This document shows positions 13,681 to 28,200 of a stretch of DNA of 64,000 nucleotides, piece after piece. Position 1 is the stretch's first letter; each line of letters begins with the position of its first letter. This DNA comes from Phylloscopus collybita (taxonomy: Eukaryota; Chordata; Aves; Passeriformes; Phylloscopidae): NCBI GenBank assembly GCA_027886175.1, contig JAJNNQ010000130.1, positions 14,773,501 through 14,837,500 of the forward strand, written 5' to 3'. Both the position numbers and the translations under genes were made by a program. Below the pieces are notes generated by a model. The model saw nothing but the letters and a program-made list of their open reading frames with translations, was not told where the DNA came from and did no database searches.

Positions 13681-16600
13681 TGAGAAGAAGTAGCATTTCA
13701 TTAGTCACTTTTCATTGTAGTTCTCCTCTGTTACCTATTTCCAGTAAAGCCACATTTCTGGCTGGGCACAGCTCACCCAGGCAACCAGCTGTCAGCAGGG
13801 CCCAGCTAACCAGGAGGGTCCTCAGTGATGCCAGGGTGACAGGGGTTAACTCCTGCGATCTTTTTGTGAATGATCTGTCACAAGACTGCCTCTTATCCAC
13901 TGAGCTGCTTAAAGTAATTTTTCTCAATTCATAATGGGGGGAGGGGGAGCAAAGATTAAATTATTTCAAAAGAAACTAATAGTGGCAGATGAAAGGAAAT
14001 AATCTTAGGGATAGTGAAGGAACTAGCTGTTTCTTTGATTACTGCAGGGAAGGAGGTCCCTAGCTCCATCACTTCATTAGCACCTGAGATTTAACAGTGT
14101 CTAAAGGCCTCCAAAGCCTATTCACACTCATCCCACAACAAACTCGGTGGTAAATGATAACCCTCCCAGGAGGAAGGTACATGCCTTTCAAAACCCAAGA
14201 TGCAAACAACATCCACAGGATACAAACCCTCTGTCTTCCATTGTTTATATTTTATTTATCATGCTTCCAAATCCCAGCTGCAAAGCTGAAGAGAGAAAGA
14301 TGTGGTTTCTCATTAGCAAAAGCAGTAAAACCTGCAAGAAGGAGCTGTAAAATAATGTCCTACATACCTGTGTGGAAAACCTCTGGGAAACCACATAAAC
14401 TAGGACTGGCTGGTATTTTTTATTTAGCTAAATATGAGTATTTTTATTCATATTTATGAGTTTTCCTGATCCATCTCAGTTGTACCCTTTTGTTTTACCA
14501 TCCCAAATTTATTCCTGCCTCCAAATTCTTTCCCCCTGGGGAAAGGTTATAAACTTAATCCTGGAGTTTCCTTCACACATCATTTGCAGCTTGTCAATGG
14601 GCTTTTCAATATCGCTGTGTGCAGAATAACATTAGCTGAGGGAAGGGTCTAGAGAGTTTATTTTGTTAATGGAAAGAAGAATGATACGACTAAAAACAAG
14701 TTTTGTGTTTTGTTTTGGTTTTAAATCAAGTAAATAAACATTTTAGGGGATTTTTCCCCTGCAATATAAGTGAGTATAAAAAAATTTTGGTCCACTCTTA
14801 CTCAACTTTTCTGTTACTACTTTCTACCTGTGGGACAGAATGAAAAGCCATTTGTTAAATTCTAGCTTTTTCTCCATTTCTGACTCAGTTACACGGTAAG
14901 TTTTCCTTCAGAACAAATTACCTCATGGCTCAGTTCAAAACTGATACATTAGCAATGCGGTCTGCAGATACAATCTGCCATGCTAGGGGAAAAAAGAAAA
15001 CTTCTTCAGAGCTTTAGCTCTCACAATGTTGCCACCTGGCAGCAGTTGCCTGATATCCCCGACTACAGGCAAATTAGTAACTGGAAGTACTGGGCTTAAG
15101 AAACAAATTCTTGCCTAAATTGTCTGCTACTTACGTGATTTGGGGTTTTTTGGTTTTAATTTGTCATTACTGAGAACATTTGTGTGCCTTAACAGTTTGT
15201 ACTGTTAAGAAACCTCCTCAAGAGTGAACTATTCTCCACAAATTAATGCTTAAAGCTGTAATTTCTCCTCACATCACAGGCTCTTCCTATCAAACAAATG
15301 GGAATTCTTCTGGCATTCTCTCAGGAAACACCATCCTTTAGGAAGAGCTAAAAAAAAAATGGAAGTTGTCTTAATGCCCTTGCTCCACGTAATTTAAGGA
15401 AGCACACATCACATCACACAGATCAAAACCAGAGCCAGTGGCATTCGATAAAGCCTGAGGGGCTGGATTACAGTGACTTGTGAAGCACCAGGCTTGCCTG
15501 AGCCTTCAGGCTGACTCCTGCTCTCGGGACCTCAAGGAGCTGCTCAATTTACAGGAATTCCTTAGCAGGATGTGCCCCCTGTGCTCCCAGGCTGGGTACC
15601 AGCCTCAGGGATGCAGGGACACCACTGGTGGCCACCTCCAAGGCTGATGGGCAGGGGGAACAGGGCATCCCTCACACCCAGACAGCCCTGCCCTACGCAA
15701 GGAAGGAGCTGCAAGCCGCACAAAGAATGCAAGTGTGGTCTGAAATCCCATCCAAATGAATCCTCTAGCTATCATCCTTCCCTCCCCCAAAGCTGTGGCA
15801 TTGCTAAATATTACACCTACAAGTTCTCATCTTTTATTCCCTCAAGCAAGGCCAAATTATCCCATAATTGGTATTTTCAGTTCATTGCTGGATGAAACAG
15901 ACAGGGAAGATCCAAGTTATGGAGAGGAGAGGGTATGGCAGCAGTACTACTGTGCGTGTTGGCAGGAGCACCACTACAGCACCCACCTCATCTCCCAAAT
16001 AATGCACAGACACCAACAAGGAGGCTTTTTTCCCCACTTGGGGAACGCAGCACCACCAAGGAGAGTGTGTGAGACACAGCACAGACCAAAAAACACCACA
16101 TGGTGCAAGCAGCCAGGCTGCTCCTCTCCGGATGCGACCGCAATGTCAATCACAGGAAGCAGCTGCGATGCAGGCAGCTCTTTGACAAAGCAGCCTGACT
16201 CCTGCCTGCTTGCCCGTGCCAATTTTAGACTGGTTTACCTTCACAGGAATAACAAGACATAAGAACTATCCTGGGCAAGACCTAAAAGCCGCTTTGATTT
16301 GTAAAGAAAGCTGCAGTGGGCCGTCGCTCACAAAGCACAGCCGGGCCCACCATCCCGAGCGCCTTTGGCACGGCCATGGCCAGACCTGCAGCATCCACCC
16401 AAAACAATACTTCAGACTGCTCTGCACTGCTGTGTGCCTTCTAAAAGGCAATTTACACATCTAAGCCTTTCTGAGCAGGAAATTGGAGCAAGACATGGTT
16501 TGTTAGCTTTCCCTTGTCCATTTCTGAGAAAATATACTTCCCATGGAACAAGTGCGTGTGTGGATAAAGACAAGCTCTGCAACCACTGCATTAGGACCAG

Positions 16601-19160
16601 ACATCGAATTCTGTACCAGCCTGACAGTGATTCATTTTACTCTTCTTGAAAATGAAGAGTATGCAATTAGAGCAACATTGTAGAACTACGAGGTGGCTTT
16701 TGCAGCTAGAACAGAAATTCCCCTATCCATATTGGACCACACTCCACTGGCCTGCAAGCACTGTCAGTAAAAAGTCAGTAGGAATTTAAAATGATACAAA
16801 CCTAGGGGACAGCACTAGAGTGAGACTCGGAAGACTCACTTTGGTATGCCTCTGTCTTCACGTGCGGCTGCTCATTCCTTGTCTGAATGGTGAAGATTCC
16901 TGAATCATAACCTGTACTGTTTTTCACAGATGGAAAGATCTATCCCCACTGGCAAGCCAGCACTCCCAGTTTGTTTCCCAAAGACTGCAACAGCTCAGCC
17001 ACTCACACAAACAGGTTGTCCCATGCTAACCAGCACTGACAGGGAGAGTTTGTCTCTTCTTCTTGAAGAGATAACACTAACAACTTAATCCAATTAACAC
17101 AGCACAAAGCAAGAGTCTGTAATTCCAGGCTGGATGTGCTCTAATGCCTTCTACGGCTTTAGCAAAAGGAAAGTTTGGGCTAGGTTGAAGAAAATACTCA
17201 AGATTCATTTTTGCTTTTTGTGGAGCAAAGCAGCATATAGGACTGCATGAGCCAGCAGAGGCCAAATGCAGGGATGATGTCTATCCCTTTGCCTGCTTTG
17301 AAAGAATGTTGTTTCTCAATGATATCACTAAATTACTGGCTTGTTTTCCATTTGTAAGATACTGCGGAGCTGCAGTCCTTAAGCAATCACTCTGACCAGC
17401 TGCCAAGCCACTTAATCACTTACATGCATTCGAAATAAAAGCTGTCTAACTTACAAGAACTGCATCAGCTCAGTTGCCTATCCCAAATTGCAAGGAGCAA
17501 TGTGTGCCTTTATTCTAATAGTGCACAGAGGGAAAAAAGTTGAGAAACTACACAGAGAGAATCAGCTTCTTCATCACGCTCATGAAATCCTAATTGCAAC
17601 CAACAGCAATGGGATTTTTACTGACTTCAGAAAAATTAAAGTTCTGCAATATCCAACCACACAACCACTAAAAAAAGTGCCAAGAAACTTGGGAAAACTG
17701 TTAGTAATAAAAGCTTAAGATAGAGAATAGATCTACTTGAGGCCTAGCATAATACAAACAATGGGAGTGATAAATCAGAGATTCCACCCTTTCAGTGTGC
17801 AAGAGGTTAGAAAAGGGTAGAAACACAAAATACCCAGAATTTCCAAAAAGTCAGAAAGCATGGGCTGCAGAAAGGCCAGCAGTGAGGTCTGGAGCCTGGG
17901 GGGTGGCAAGGAAAACGCTCTCACTGTTTGTAGCGGGACAGAAATGAAGGTGTGACAAATAATTGGAACTCATCTCAACTAGGAATGTCTAGGAATTACT
18001 TTCCACCCTGGCTGTCCTGTTGGAATAATTTCACTAAATATACACAATGGGTTGGATCAGAAATTTTTCATTCTACTTCAGACAAAAGGGCTACAACTTA
18101 AGAAATACACTGGGTAACAGCCACAATGTTATGAAACAGCTTGTTATGAAAATGGCAGTTGCCTGCAGAAATAAAAAATCTTCAAGAATTAATTTTTAAC
18201 TTTTTGTGCCTTCAGTTCTTTTCAGCTATTACTGTATTTTATGCAGCATCCCTGCCATCACATTTGTCTATCTACAGCACAGAGCACCACGATTTGTCAT
18301 CTTAATACATTAGCTCTGGATTCAACGAAAGCAGATTCTTTCTTTTTTCTGCTTGAATGAGTAGCAATAATACACAGCTTTCTCTGAACACTCAAACATC
18401 ATCTTCTCCTGACCTGATGTTCCTTTTTCAGTCAATTCTTCTTGTGAGTTTAGAGAGGCACTGAACTGCCAGAAAGAAAGGAGACAGCTATATAGGAACG
18501 CTGCAAACAGAGGGAGTGACCTGAGAGCATGGGTTTGCCAGGACATGCAGGTTGCTGGCCCACAAATCAGCTAAAAATGGATAATCTGCCCGACGAGGTG
18601 ATAAAGATTACAGATCAGACCAATTACAGCTGGAAGCTGCTTCCCAGGACTGATTGATTAAGGCACCTTAGGTCTGAGCTGAGGACAGCATTTGTTCTGG
18701 TGGAATCTACGGAGAGCCCACAGGATTCACCAAGCTTTCCTCATGGAATCCAGGTTTGCTCACAGATCTTCCAGCTGGAAGACACCCAGTAAGGGGTACT
18801 CCATCAGGCAGAAGGCACCTGCTGCCAGAGTCCTGTTCCTGTGGTGCCCACACAGTTGCCTTGAGCTTTCAGTGCACCAGGGCCTCCTGGTATCTGATCC
18901 TGCTCCCTCCTCTGCATCCTTTCAGGCCCACCACATCCCAAGCAGAGAGAGACCCCCACTCCCACCCGGAGTGAGGAGCTCACAAGGCTCAGCAAGGTTC
19001 CAGCACTCTCACAAACTGCCACTTTGTGAAACACAGAACATTCATTAAAGCTCAGGAGCCCACACTTCTGTTTGACTTTAATGACGCCATTTACGCCTAT
19101 TAAATTATCCATAAAGCACTTTAATTTAGCCAAACTAATTCCCTACCTTCTGCTGCTTGG

Positions 19161-19161
<1 letters not shown>

Positions 19162-19195
<34 letters not shown>
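19162..19195. repeat. Poly-T run of 34
   Basis: An uninterrupted T34 on the plus strand, followed by a degenerate T/G stretch. No retroelement body was recognised on either side. Confidence 0.95.
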
Positions 19196-19196
<1 letters not shown>

Positions 19197-19741
19197 GTTT
19201 TGTTTCGTTTTTAACCATGATTAAAGAAAAGACAATCTGAAATGAATGTTTTTCCACAGCACCATCCCCAAAGCAATTATTCTGCTGCAGAGATGCAGTC
19301 AGGAAGAATAACCTCCCCATGGTCTCTTTGGGAAGGCAGGAACTGAGCGAAGCCTTCAGAAAGCCAATCTTTCAGCTCCCATTCTTCCCACACACATCTC
19401 AAATCATCTACTGCATTTCTTCTGCTCATTTGACTTCTAAAGCTCAAGCAAAGCGGGGATTCAGATAAAAGACAGCGCTAGAAAAGAAAAAAGAAACAAC
19501 TCAGCCACTTCCTATAGTGATCTTTGTGCAGCACTAACCCCAGGGTTTTTTGGATGCTGGGCAGTGTGGGTCGGTTTGCTTTCAGCCAGCATCAAAAACC
19601 ATGGACTTTGCCTTGGATTGCTGCTCTGAGCCTTTGCAGAGAACAGTTCCAATTCAGAGCAACTCTGTAAATTAAGGGCTGCATGTGTGAAAGGAACCCC
19701 AGCTCTCAAAAATGGGAAATTCAGCTGATGGACTTCACAAG

Positions 19742-19746
<5 letters not shown>

Positions 19747-19785
<39 letters not shown>
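19747..19785. repeat. Poly-A run of 39
   Basis: An uninterrupted A39 about 550 bases from the T34 run. The two are in opposite orientation. No element body is recognised between them. Confidence 0.95.
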
Positions 19786-19787
<2 letters not shown>

Positions 19788-21897
19788 ATATTTTCACAAG
19801 ACCAGCTGAGCAATTAATGACAAAACAATTTTTTTAAAAAGCCAAAAATAAACAGTAAGGAGTACTACTTATTAAGGGAGGTGGCAGTTCTCAGAGAAAC
19901 ATCACATACATATCTAAATAACACAAAGAGCTTTCATATGTTTGCAAATCTTGATACATATTCACAAGCCCACTGCAGGCAATTCATAAGAATTAATGAA
20001 AATTCGTCTGTAAGATCAGGCTATGAAGATGTATTTAACTGTATTGTCATCTATGAAGTTATACTCAGTGAAATCATGCTAAATTGTCTGAAAAATACAG
20101 AGGAATATATTAAAAAAAACCCCCAACAGTTATTTGTTTGAGAATCAGAAAAAAACTACCAGCAGACAGCTCCTACCGCCTTGCCTTTCCTTTGGCCTCA
20201 GAGACTGGAAGGAAAAACCCAGCCATCACCTCTTGTCACTCTGCTCTCCAGGAGCACACAACCAGCAGATCGCATTTCCTCACAGTTTCTTCATTATTTT
20301 TTGGGTAAGGAAATTATTATTTCTCAGATTTTTTCCATCTTTCAATCAGTTTCCGAGCTCTAAATGACCTGAATTAACTGAATGAGGAAACTTCTGACAC
20401 AGCCAACAGGGCTTTTAACACTTTTGATGCCAAAACTTGGTTATGTGGTGGAAACAAAACAAAACAAAAAGGGAAATGGTTCTGAGATTTTAGGTTGTGG
20501 TTTGTCTGTATGCATTGGTGAAACCTTCATGATGAGGTTGCACAACCAGTGTGGGACACTGAGCAAGGAGAGGATCAGCTGCTCCAAAAGGTATCAATAT
20601 TTTGGAGCCCAAAATAAAGCCTGGGTGCCAAGGTAAAAGCCTGAAGGAGTGGAGAGAGCCCTGTCTCAGGAAGCATTTAAGGGCCAAACTTGTTTGGTTT
20701 GGCTCCTTCCATGCCTGCTTTACCTGCAGAACCACACACAAATGTAATTTGCCTTGAAATTATTTTAATAGTTTATGAGATTAGGCTTTAATGAATTGCA
20801 ATTTCTCTTGAAGTGTGGACTTCTTAAGGGGAAAAAAAATATTTACTTTGAATAACAACAATCTTATATCCCACATGTGATGCTCAAAAGGGACCAAAAC
20901 CTTCCTGAGGAAAAAGCTGGAAAAACCACTGCAAGAGGGAAACTTGGCTGGGGGTAGAGCTGCTGGCACCCAGTGAGGGTGGGAAATAATGGCAGAAGTA
21001 GAGGGAGGGATGAGAAAGACATAGGATTAATGGGATAAAAGGAGATAAATGACGACTCAAGGTCTTGCGGGCTGTGACCGTTTTGGGAATGAGCACGCAT
21101 GAGTGAAGGGAGGAGGAGGGAAAAGTCTGGGATGTGCTGGCAGAGGCGGGAGGGTCACAATGAGCAGAAGACGGGGCGTGCATTTTTCCTTCTGAGGAGA
21201 GGGGGTGACAAGACTGGATGAATATCCATGTGTCCACATCCAGGATCTGAGAAGGGGGAATAGATGGACTGGTGTATTTACATGAGCACACCTCAGTGTC
21301 CAGATTATTTCTAACCACAAGCAAAGCAAGTGTCAGAGAAACAAAATGTTGAAAATAATAATTAAAAAACCACCTTTAGTTATTGTTCTTAGCCTGTAGA
21401 ACTTACTAAGAAATCTTGGCAAATCGCACCTGGATTCCCAGATTTCTTTGGCACGAGCTGCTCTTCAGCAGCAAGAAGGTCTGAAAGGGCTGCCAGAGCA
21501 TCCTCTGTACCCTTCCACAGCACGCATGGAGGGACATGGCACAACTTCTCCAGCTTCTTTTACAGAAGGCTATTCCTCACTTCCTCACTTTCACCACACT
21601 GATATTCCTCTACCACAGCTCACTGAGTCCAAGCACAACACACGTCCACCACCAAGGAGTGGCGGCCCCTCAGCCCGGGACACTGCAGCTACTGTTCCCT
21701 CTCTCCGGGCTTTGTTTTCCATCTTCCCTTGTTTTTCCCCAACAAGCCGTGGCGCAATCCCTGCTCCCGCAGGCCCCCCTCCCCAAACCCCAGCTGTCAA
21801 TACCCCCTCGCTCTGCTCCTGGATATGCGAGCGCTCCGGAGTCAATCTTCCCATGAAAATCAAGTCAATGACCTGCCCTTCCCTGTTCCTTAAGAAC

Positions 21898-21898
<1 letters not shown>

Positions 21899-21937
<39 letters not shown>

Positions 21938-21949
21938 AAAAAAAAAAAA
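21899..21949. repeat. Poly-A run of 37 plus 12
   Basis: A37, then GG, then A12. The 450 bases to the left are relatively GC-rich, unlike the surrounding intron, and could be the body of an old retrocopy, but I recognise no gene in it. Confidence 0.95.
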
Positions 21950-24900
21950 GCCATAATTTTTCTTCCCCTCAGTTCTCACGTGTTGTTAATGTTCACTCGA
22001 GTTGTTGGGCAATACAAAATGCATTAATTCCTCCAAGTGAGTTCCCCGTGAAAGATTTAATTGTTGCTGATTAGGCATAGTTTTCTCCTTTGCCACCCCC
22101 CCTTTTTTGGGGGTTGGTGAAAAAAGAAGAGCAGAATGCAAAGATATTTTTCACTCAAAGACCACGTTAGCCTTATTATCTAATCAAGTGGAAAGCCCTT
22201 CGTCTGCCCTGGCCCTGCCAAAAAAACAAGTGAGGCAATAAAAACCTTTAAGATTTTTCTCTATCCTTTGTTATCCCAAAAGACCCAAGTTTAGTCAATT
22301 GCTGTCACATCACTGGAAAGAAAGAGAGGAGGAAAACAGAGAAGAAAGAGAAAAGACACTGCTGTAGCTGTTTTAAAAATAGGGGGACTTTCTGTAACCC
22401 ATGAAGAAGCCTGGTACACAAAATTGCACAGTAACTTTCAAAAGATTTGCATTTAAAAGATTGAATACAGGTCGCTTCCCTGTGACCATAGTAACATTAG
22501 AAAAGGTGGAAAATTCAGTCTACTGAACTTCAAATGACTTTATTAAAGTGTCACTAATCAGAACCCAAGGACACAAGGTTTTAGTGTTTGGGCTAACAAC
22601 GTGAATAAACCCTCAAAAGTCAAATGACCTTCTAAGAGCATTACGTTTAAAAAAGCCACTTGTCGACAGTTAAGTAAGAAAAACTTGACTGCCTCTAAGA
22701 AATGAGTAATCTCATGCAGCTCACAAGAACACAACTGAACTATGACTCTAAAAGCAGGCTCATGTAAGACAAAAATCTCCAGAGCTTTTAAAAATTATAC
22801 TATGTGGACAACCAAGAATTTACTTTCATTGGGGACAGTTTAAAACCAATTTTGAATGAAATATATAAAATATTAATTTAACATTATTATCCACATGCAA
22901 TGAAACAGGGATAAGGACAAATTTCTAAAAAGTTTCTTTAGGAAATGGTGTTTATCCATATCAGCAGTGCCAAGATACAGGTAGACACTTAAAAAAACAC
23001 TGAAAATAAATTACATTAATTCTGTCATTAACCAGAAGGCTACCTGAATCACAGCTCAGTTAACATATTTAATCACCTGAGGCACCATCACTTCTATCCA
23101 ACAGGCATCACCTCCAATTTGGTTCTGTCTCCAGAGTTACACCAGAACAGAGTTACACTCCTGGTTCATGCAGCAAGGATCCCTCTCATAGGCATCATCC
23201 TTCTGAATCTTAACTCCTGCATCTCCATTCTTTTTTGCTTATTCAAGTATTTACTGTGTCTTTTATACCAGTTTAAAAATCCTTTTGGTGTAAGACCACC
23301 GGCTAGAAACAATCACTAGTAACAGGAAAGTATCCTGTAATACGGAAACAGTTTTAGAAGTTAACATTATGCTTCAGAGCCAAGCAGGTAGCTTTCAGAA
23401 CTGAATAAGATCATCTGGAAGGCAGCAAAAATTTCGTTTGCTTATTCTAGTGTCTTCATTATGCTTCAAAACAGGGCAGTACAAACACTACCCACACAGA
23501 TGGTTCTTTTTTAGTAGCAAGGTTATATTCTTATGTGGGCTCTTTAACTACACCAAGCAGCAAATCAACACAGTATTTAACTGAGAGTCCCAATCTTTAG
23601 CAATCCTTTAATTAAAAGCAGTGTTTCAAAGCCAAATTTATAGAAAGCTTCCTTTAGACATGACCACAGGCAACACTGGGGCTCTCGGATCTTTAGTGAC
23701 CAGGTCCCAGCAAATAGAGCAGATGCAGAGGTTTCAAGTGCTGGTATAGATAACTTCCCCACAGGGTGTGCTTCTAGGTGACTTACCTCTCAAACTACAG
23801 GGGAAAAATTGGCAGCCCCTATTCCAAACCTGCCAAACACAAATGTGTAAAGCTCATTAATCTGAACTAACAGGTGACTAATATTTCCGACACATTTTGG
23901 GTGAGCTGTCACGGCACAGACTGAGTAATCCCCTTAGCGTGACAGAGCCCGGGCTGGGACTCGTGCCCAGCATTGTGGACCTGGACCAGAAGTTTGTCCT
24001 TCCCTACAGTGGCCCTTCTCTGCTTCCTTGTTAATTTTCCTGGGCTATGACACAAAGCTGTGAGGAACACCTCATAAGGAACACTCAAGAGTTGTCCATA
24101 TGTTATCCTTAGGAAGATACACCATCTTTTTCAGCAACACAAACTCCAGTGGCAGCCATAAAGATATTTCAAAGGTGATGATATATAAAGATGATACCCA
24201 TTTCTACCCATGCCTAAAATCTTCCACACTTAATACCTGATACATCATTTGGATTGAGATGTTTATCCACATAAAAATGATGTCTCAAAAAGTAATCTGT
24301 CAACATGAAAATTGGTTGAAGTCTGTAAGGAGAGGTAAAATTCCTTCTCTTCCACACATACTTTTTTTAGCTGACACAGTCGCACACATACATGACAGAC
24401 CCAAATGCAATGCTCTCATAAAAGCTTCAGCTCTCACAAATGCATGAAACAGTTTTTTAGTTTCTTCTTCCACCCAACATACATGCTCTTATCCTGGCAG
24501 GAATGCCCATCAAACCCTAATGAAGGGAGTAGTTTAATTAAACAAAAACAACACAAAAACCCACTTAATACATTAATCCAAATGCAGACAATTCAATGCA
24601 CTCTTGTTTCACATTATACTTGAGCATCTGGATTCAGTGTCTGCCCAGGTCTTACAGAGCTCCATTGCCTTGCAGGCAAAACCTGGTAGCTGCACAAACT
24701 TTTAATAAGATATTATGCCATATTAATAAAGAGAATTGATGCAGTTTTATTATTACTAACAATTGGCAACACAGTTCTTTTAAAGTTTCATTGTCAGTAA
24801 TCTTTTACCCTAGCAATTAAGGAAGTCTTAAATATCAAATGAGCTATCATACATAACTTCTCCAGAATTAATTCTCTGTATTACAGACAAAAAAATTGGT

Positions 24901-25188
24901 AGTTAAACAAGTGTGAAATAACTACAACATAACGAGTAGCTCCAAGCTACTTATTTCTTATGTCACTGAACAAAGGTGAATGTTTTCCAACTGACTCATG
25001 CAAGTAATCTCACTGGAGATGAAAGCTCTTTTAAACATAATTTTTTTATTAGATCGCTTCTTTCATGGGTTTACTTGATGAATATCCTTGATTTGAAGCA
25101 TTTGGTAACTAGCCCAGTCAAGAACAGTGCTGCTTTCATTACTACCTCTTACTCAACAAGAGATAGTTTTAATATAAAAAGCCTATAT

Positions 25189-25189
<1 letters not shown>

Positions 25190-25228
<39 letters not shown>
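25190..25228. repeat. (AAAT)n microsatellite
   Basis: About ten uninterrupted AAAT units. Probably length-polymorphic. Confidence 0.97.
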
Positions 25229-28200
25229 GGGTAGTGTTTATCCCATAAAGTCTCAAAGTAGAATAAATAGATATTGCAACAGTTTAATGCTACAAGTGCT
25301 AAATGTAAATTCAGACCAAAGTAGGATGTCAGTTATGGGATCAAATTACAGGAATGAAACAATAAAAATACAACATTATCACAGAAAAAACAATGTACTT
25401 GTTATTGCAACTCGAATGTGTCTTTGATTAATGTAGAGAAGCTTCACAGCTCCAAATCCTTGAGTTTTTAAGATTTACAGTGCAGGAACAAACCCTTGTT
25501 CATGACACTGAAAGATCAGGCAGAACTTCCAGGAGCAGCAAATTATTTCCCTGCTTGCAGCGCAGGCCAGATATGACACCAAAAGTGGGAGATGTCTGCC
25601 TGAGACCAGCAAATGTATGAGAAAAGAATAAATGCTGAAGTGATTTGGATTTGGCCAAGCTAAATAGGGCTCTGAGCACCGTGGTCAAGTGAAAGGTGTC
25701 CTCGTGGGAGCCGGCACTAGATCATCTTTAGCGTCCCTTGCGACCCAAACCACTGTAAGGTTTTAATCCGTATAAACCTTTGGTGAATTACCTGCCTTTG
25801 CAGTAGCCAAACACTCAGCTCTTTTGGTGTGGGCAGGACAGTCCCACGGTGGCCACTGCAGGCCCTGAGCAGCAGAGTTATGAATGCAGCACACAAAGGG
25901 GTAACAGCTAATGCACGTAATCCCTGGGTAACGGGGCCGGCCCAGGAAAGGAGACCTTTCTGCTCTGCCTGTAAGAAACCACAGGGATGCCCCGCGCCGC
26001 TGGCTTACCAAAGAGATGCCAGGGAGGTTTTCCTAAGAAAAGAACCCTGCTTCTTAAAAAATTTGCACTGCTTCAGCAGTAAACTCACAATGAAAAGAGA
26101 ATTCTCATTTGCATCAGCTTTAAACATCCATGTTCTGGCACTACAAAGCCTATGGCTGATAAAGTACTCTTTCTCCTTAGCAATAATTGTAGTGAAAATG
26201 CAAAGATCTGGCAAGATATTTGCTTCTGAAATACTTCTCTATTACCATGGAGAATTTGGAATATCCACCACTGCACTGGAACAAAATGAAGATAAAGGAG
26301 TCTGAATGCTACTATTATCGTTAGGATTTCTTTCTTCTTTTTTTAAAGGTTCTGTGGATTTCAAAGGGGCAAGAATTAATCACAGAAATAAATCAAATAC
26401 TGCTGCCAGTAACAGAGCAGGAAGAAGTGTTAAACAAAAACAATAAATACAAATGATTACTCAAACACACACATAGCTAATTAGCATCTGGAAATTAACA
26501 GTGGAGTGTAAGTCCTTTGGGTGCCACCAATGACAGAGAGAATGAGAGTACAATTTCAAGAAAAAAGAATAGTACCTGTCTTCTACAGTAAAGGTACTTA
26601 AATGGATCAGAGGCTCTACCTCTTTCCCTGGGGAAGGTGACACATGTCATTTTCTTGCCCAGACCACCTCTCCCCAGCTCTCCTGCAGGAGGGTCTCCAC
26701 ACTCTGCGAGAGGACCTGGGTGTGTATCTGCTCTGCTGCCAGAGCTCTCAACCAGGAGCCCTCCATGCCTGGGGAAAATCCCTTTGCAATCAGCCAAGTG
26801 CTCATCCTCAATGACTACTGCAGCTGCGGACAACCCTAACTTCTCCTGGAGCCCTAGGATGCAGCTCCCTTCCTTCATTACACTCATTCCTGGAATCCCT
26901 TATCCACCCAGGCAGGTCTGTAATGAGGGACGCAATGCTGCACCACTAACTAAATCTTTAGGTAACTTTTTTATTTTTTGGCAGGTTTGTTGCAAGGCAC
27001 AGGTAAAACCCAACCACTGCAACATTTCTGGCTTCAAAAGAAGAGCTACTAAACACAGAAGTTACGTTGTTCAAAATGAAAAAGCATGAGTTTTTGCTTG
27101 ATTAAAGAAAAAGGTTAAGTTTAACTATGAAAAAAAATATACAGGGACAGATAATGGAATTTTATAGATAAAACAAGAACAGATGAAGGCTCAGTATAGA
27201 GAAATTTCTAAAGAAAATGGGTTATTCTGTGGCTCCAGTTATGTTAAGGATACAGTACAGTGGCCCTTCCCATTGAGGGCAAGGTCCAGCCCTACAGAGG
27301 TATCCCCTCCCACCCTAAAACAGGCACACAAAAAAGGAACCAGGTCTTAGGAGACTGTCCAGATCCTCCAAACCTGTTGAATGCTTTTACACCAATGTCC
27401 AGTGCAGGCCATTTTCAGAAAATAGAGCCAATGTCATCATAAAAATTAATGCAAACCAGCCTGGAGTAGAATTTACATTCCTCAAAAGACAGTAAATCCT
27501 CAAGAGGAGAGACCACCAGACCATCCCATCAGCATGTCACCATCCCACCAATGTTTTCAAAATCCAGGGGAGCCAGACAAAACCTATCAGCCTGTAACAC
27601 AAACAATTCCTCTGAAGTATATGTTAGGCTCAGACTTGAAGCCATAAATCTTTCTGATGAGATATTCACACACTGTAAGGGACCTAATTCCATGCTCTGT
27701 CGTGATAAAATGAAATTTCAAATGCTTAGGTGTGCACAAGCTGGCAATTGGGAAACTATCACTGGCTGAGCTTAGTATCTCAGAGGGGAAATGACTTTTA
27801 GGGGACTTAGCAGATGAGAACACTGAGCTGGAAGCTACTGACAGGCATTGACTGTGTAAACCTACAAAGGCATATTTATAAAGTAGTTCAACATAGGATA
27901 TATCTTTCAAAACACATAAATTAAAGTCATCCCATTGAAGCTAGCCTGGTGTAACTTTCACCTAAATCTATACATAACATCTGTTAAATGGATTCAAGAC
28001 TGCCACTACATTACATAAACTTTTGTACTTGTAAAGCTGTGGTGAATCACACCGCTATATCCTACTATTCTCCTTCACATGACTGAGGGGGAAGAAAGGG
28101 AAAAAAAACCAACAAACCACAGCAATTTACAAAGTACTATCAGCTAACATAAGGACAACTTTTCTGCAAAGGAGCACAGTTTCCCAAAAATAACTTCTCT

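Larger units (their letters stand above)
13501..25189. other. Presumed FAT4 intron 1, middle part; no gene seen
   Basis: No exon with cadherin similarity and no RNA gene was recognised. The stretch holds a T/G-rich simple tract near 13.62-13.68 kb and three long homopolymer runs (19.16, 19.75 and 21.90 kb). Around 15.4-16.4 kb and 21.4-21.85 kb the base composition is more GC-rich than the surroundings and gives longer open frames, but these show no recognisable domains. Confidence 0.55.

Noticed and set aside
15756..16262. A 168-codon open frame on the plus strand
   Set aside because: No recognisable domain or family similarity, with competing frames on both strands over the same interval.
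21448..22074. A 208-codon open frame on the plus strand
   Set aside because: It includes a lysine run from the poly-A tract, has no domain or splice context, and is overlapped by other frames of similar length. Chance frame in a GC-richer patch.
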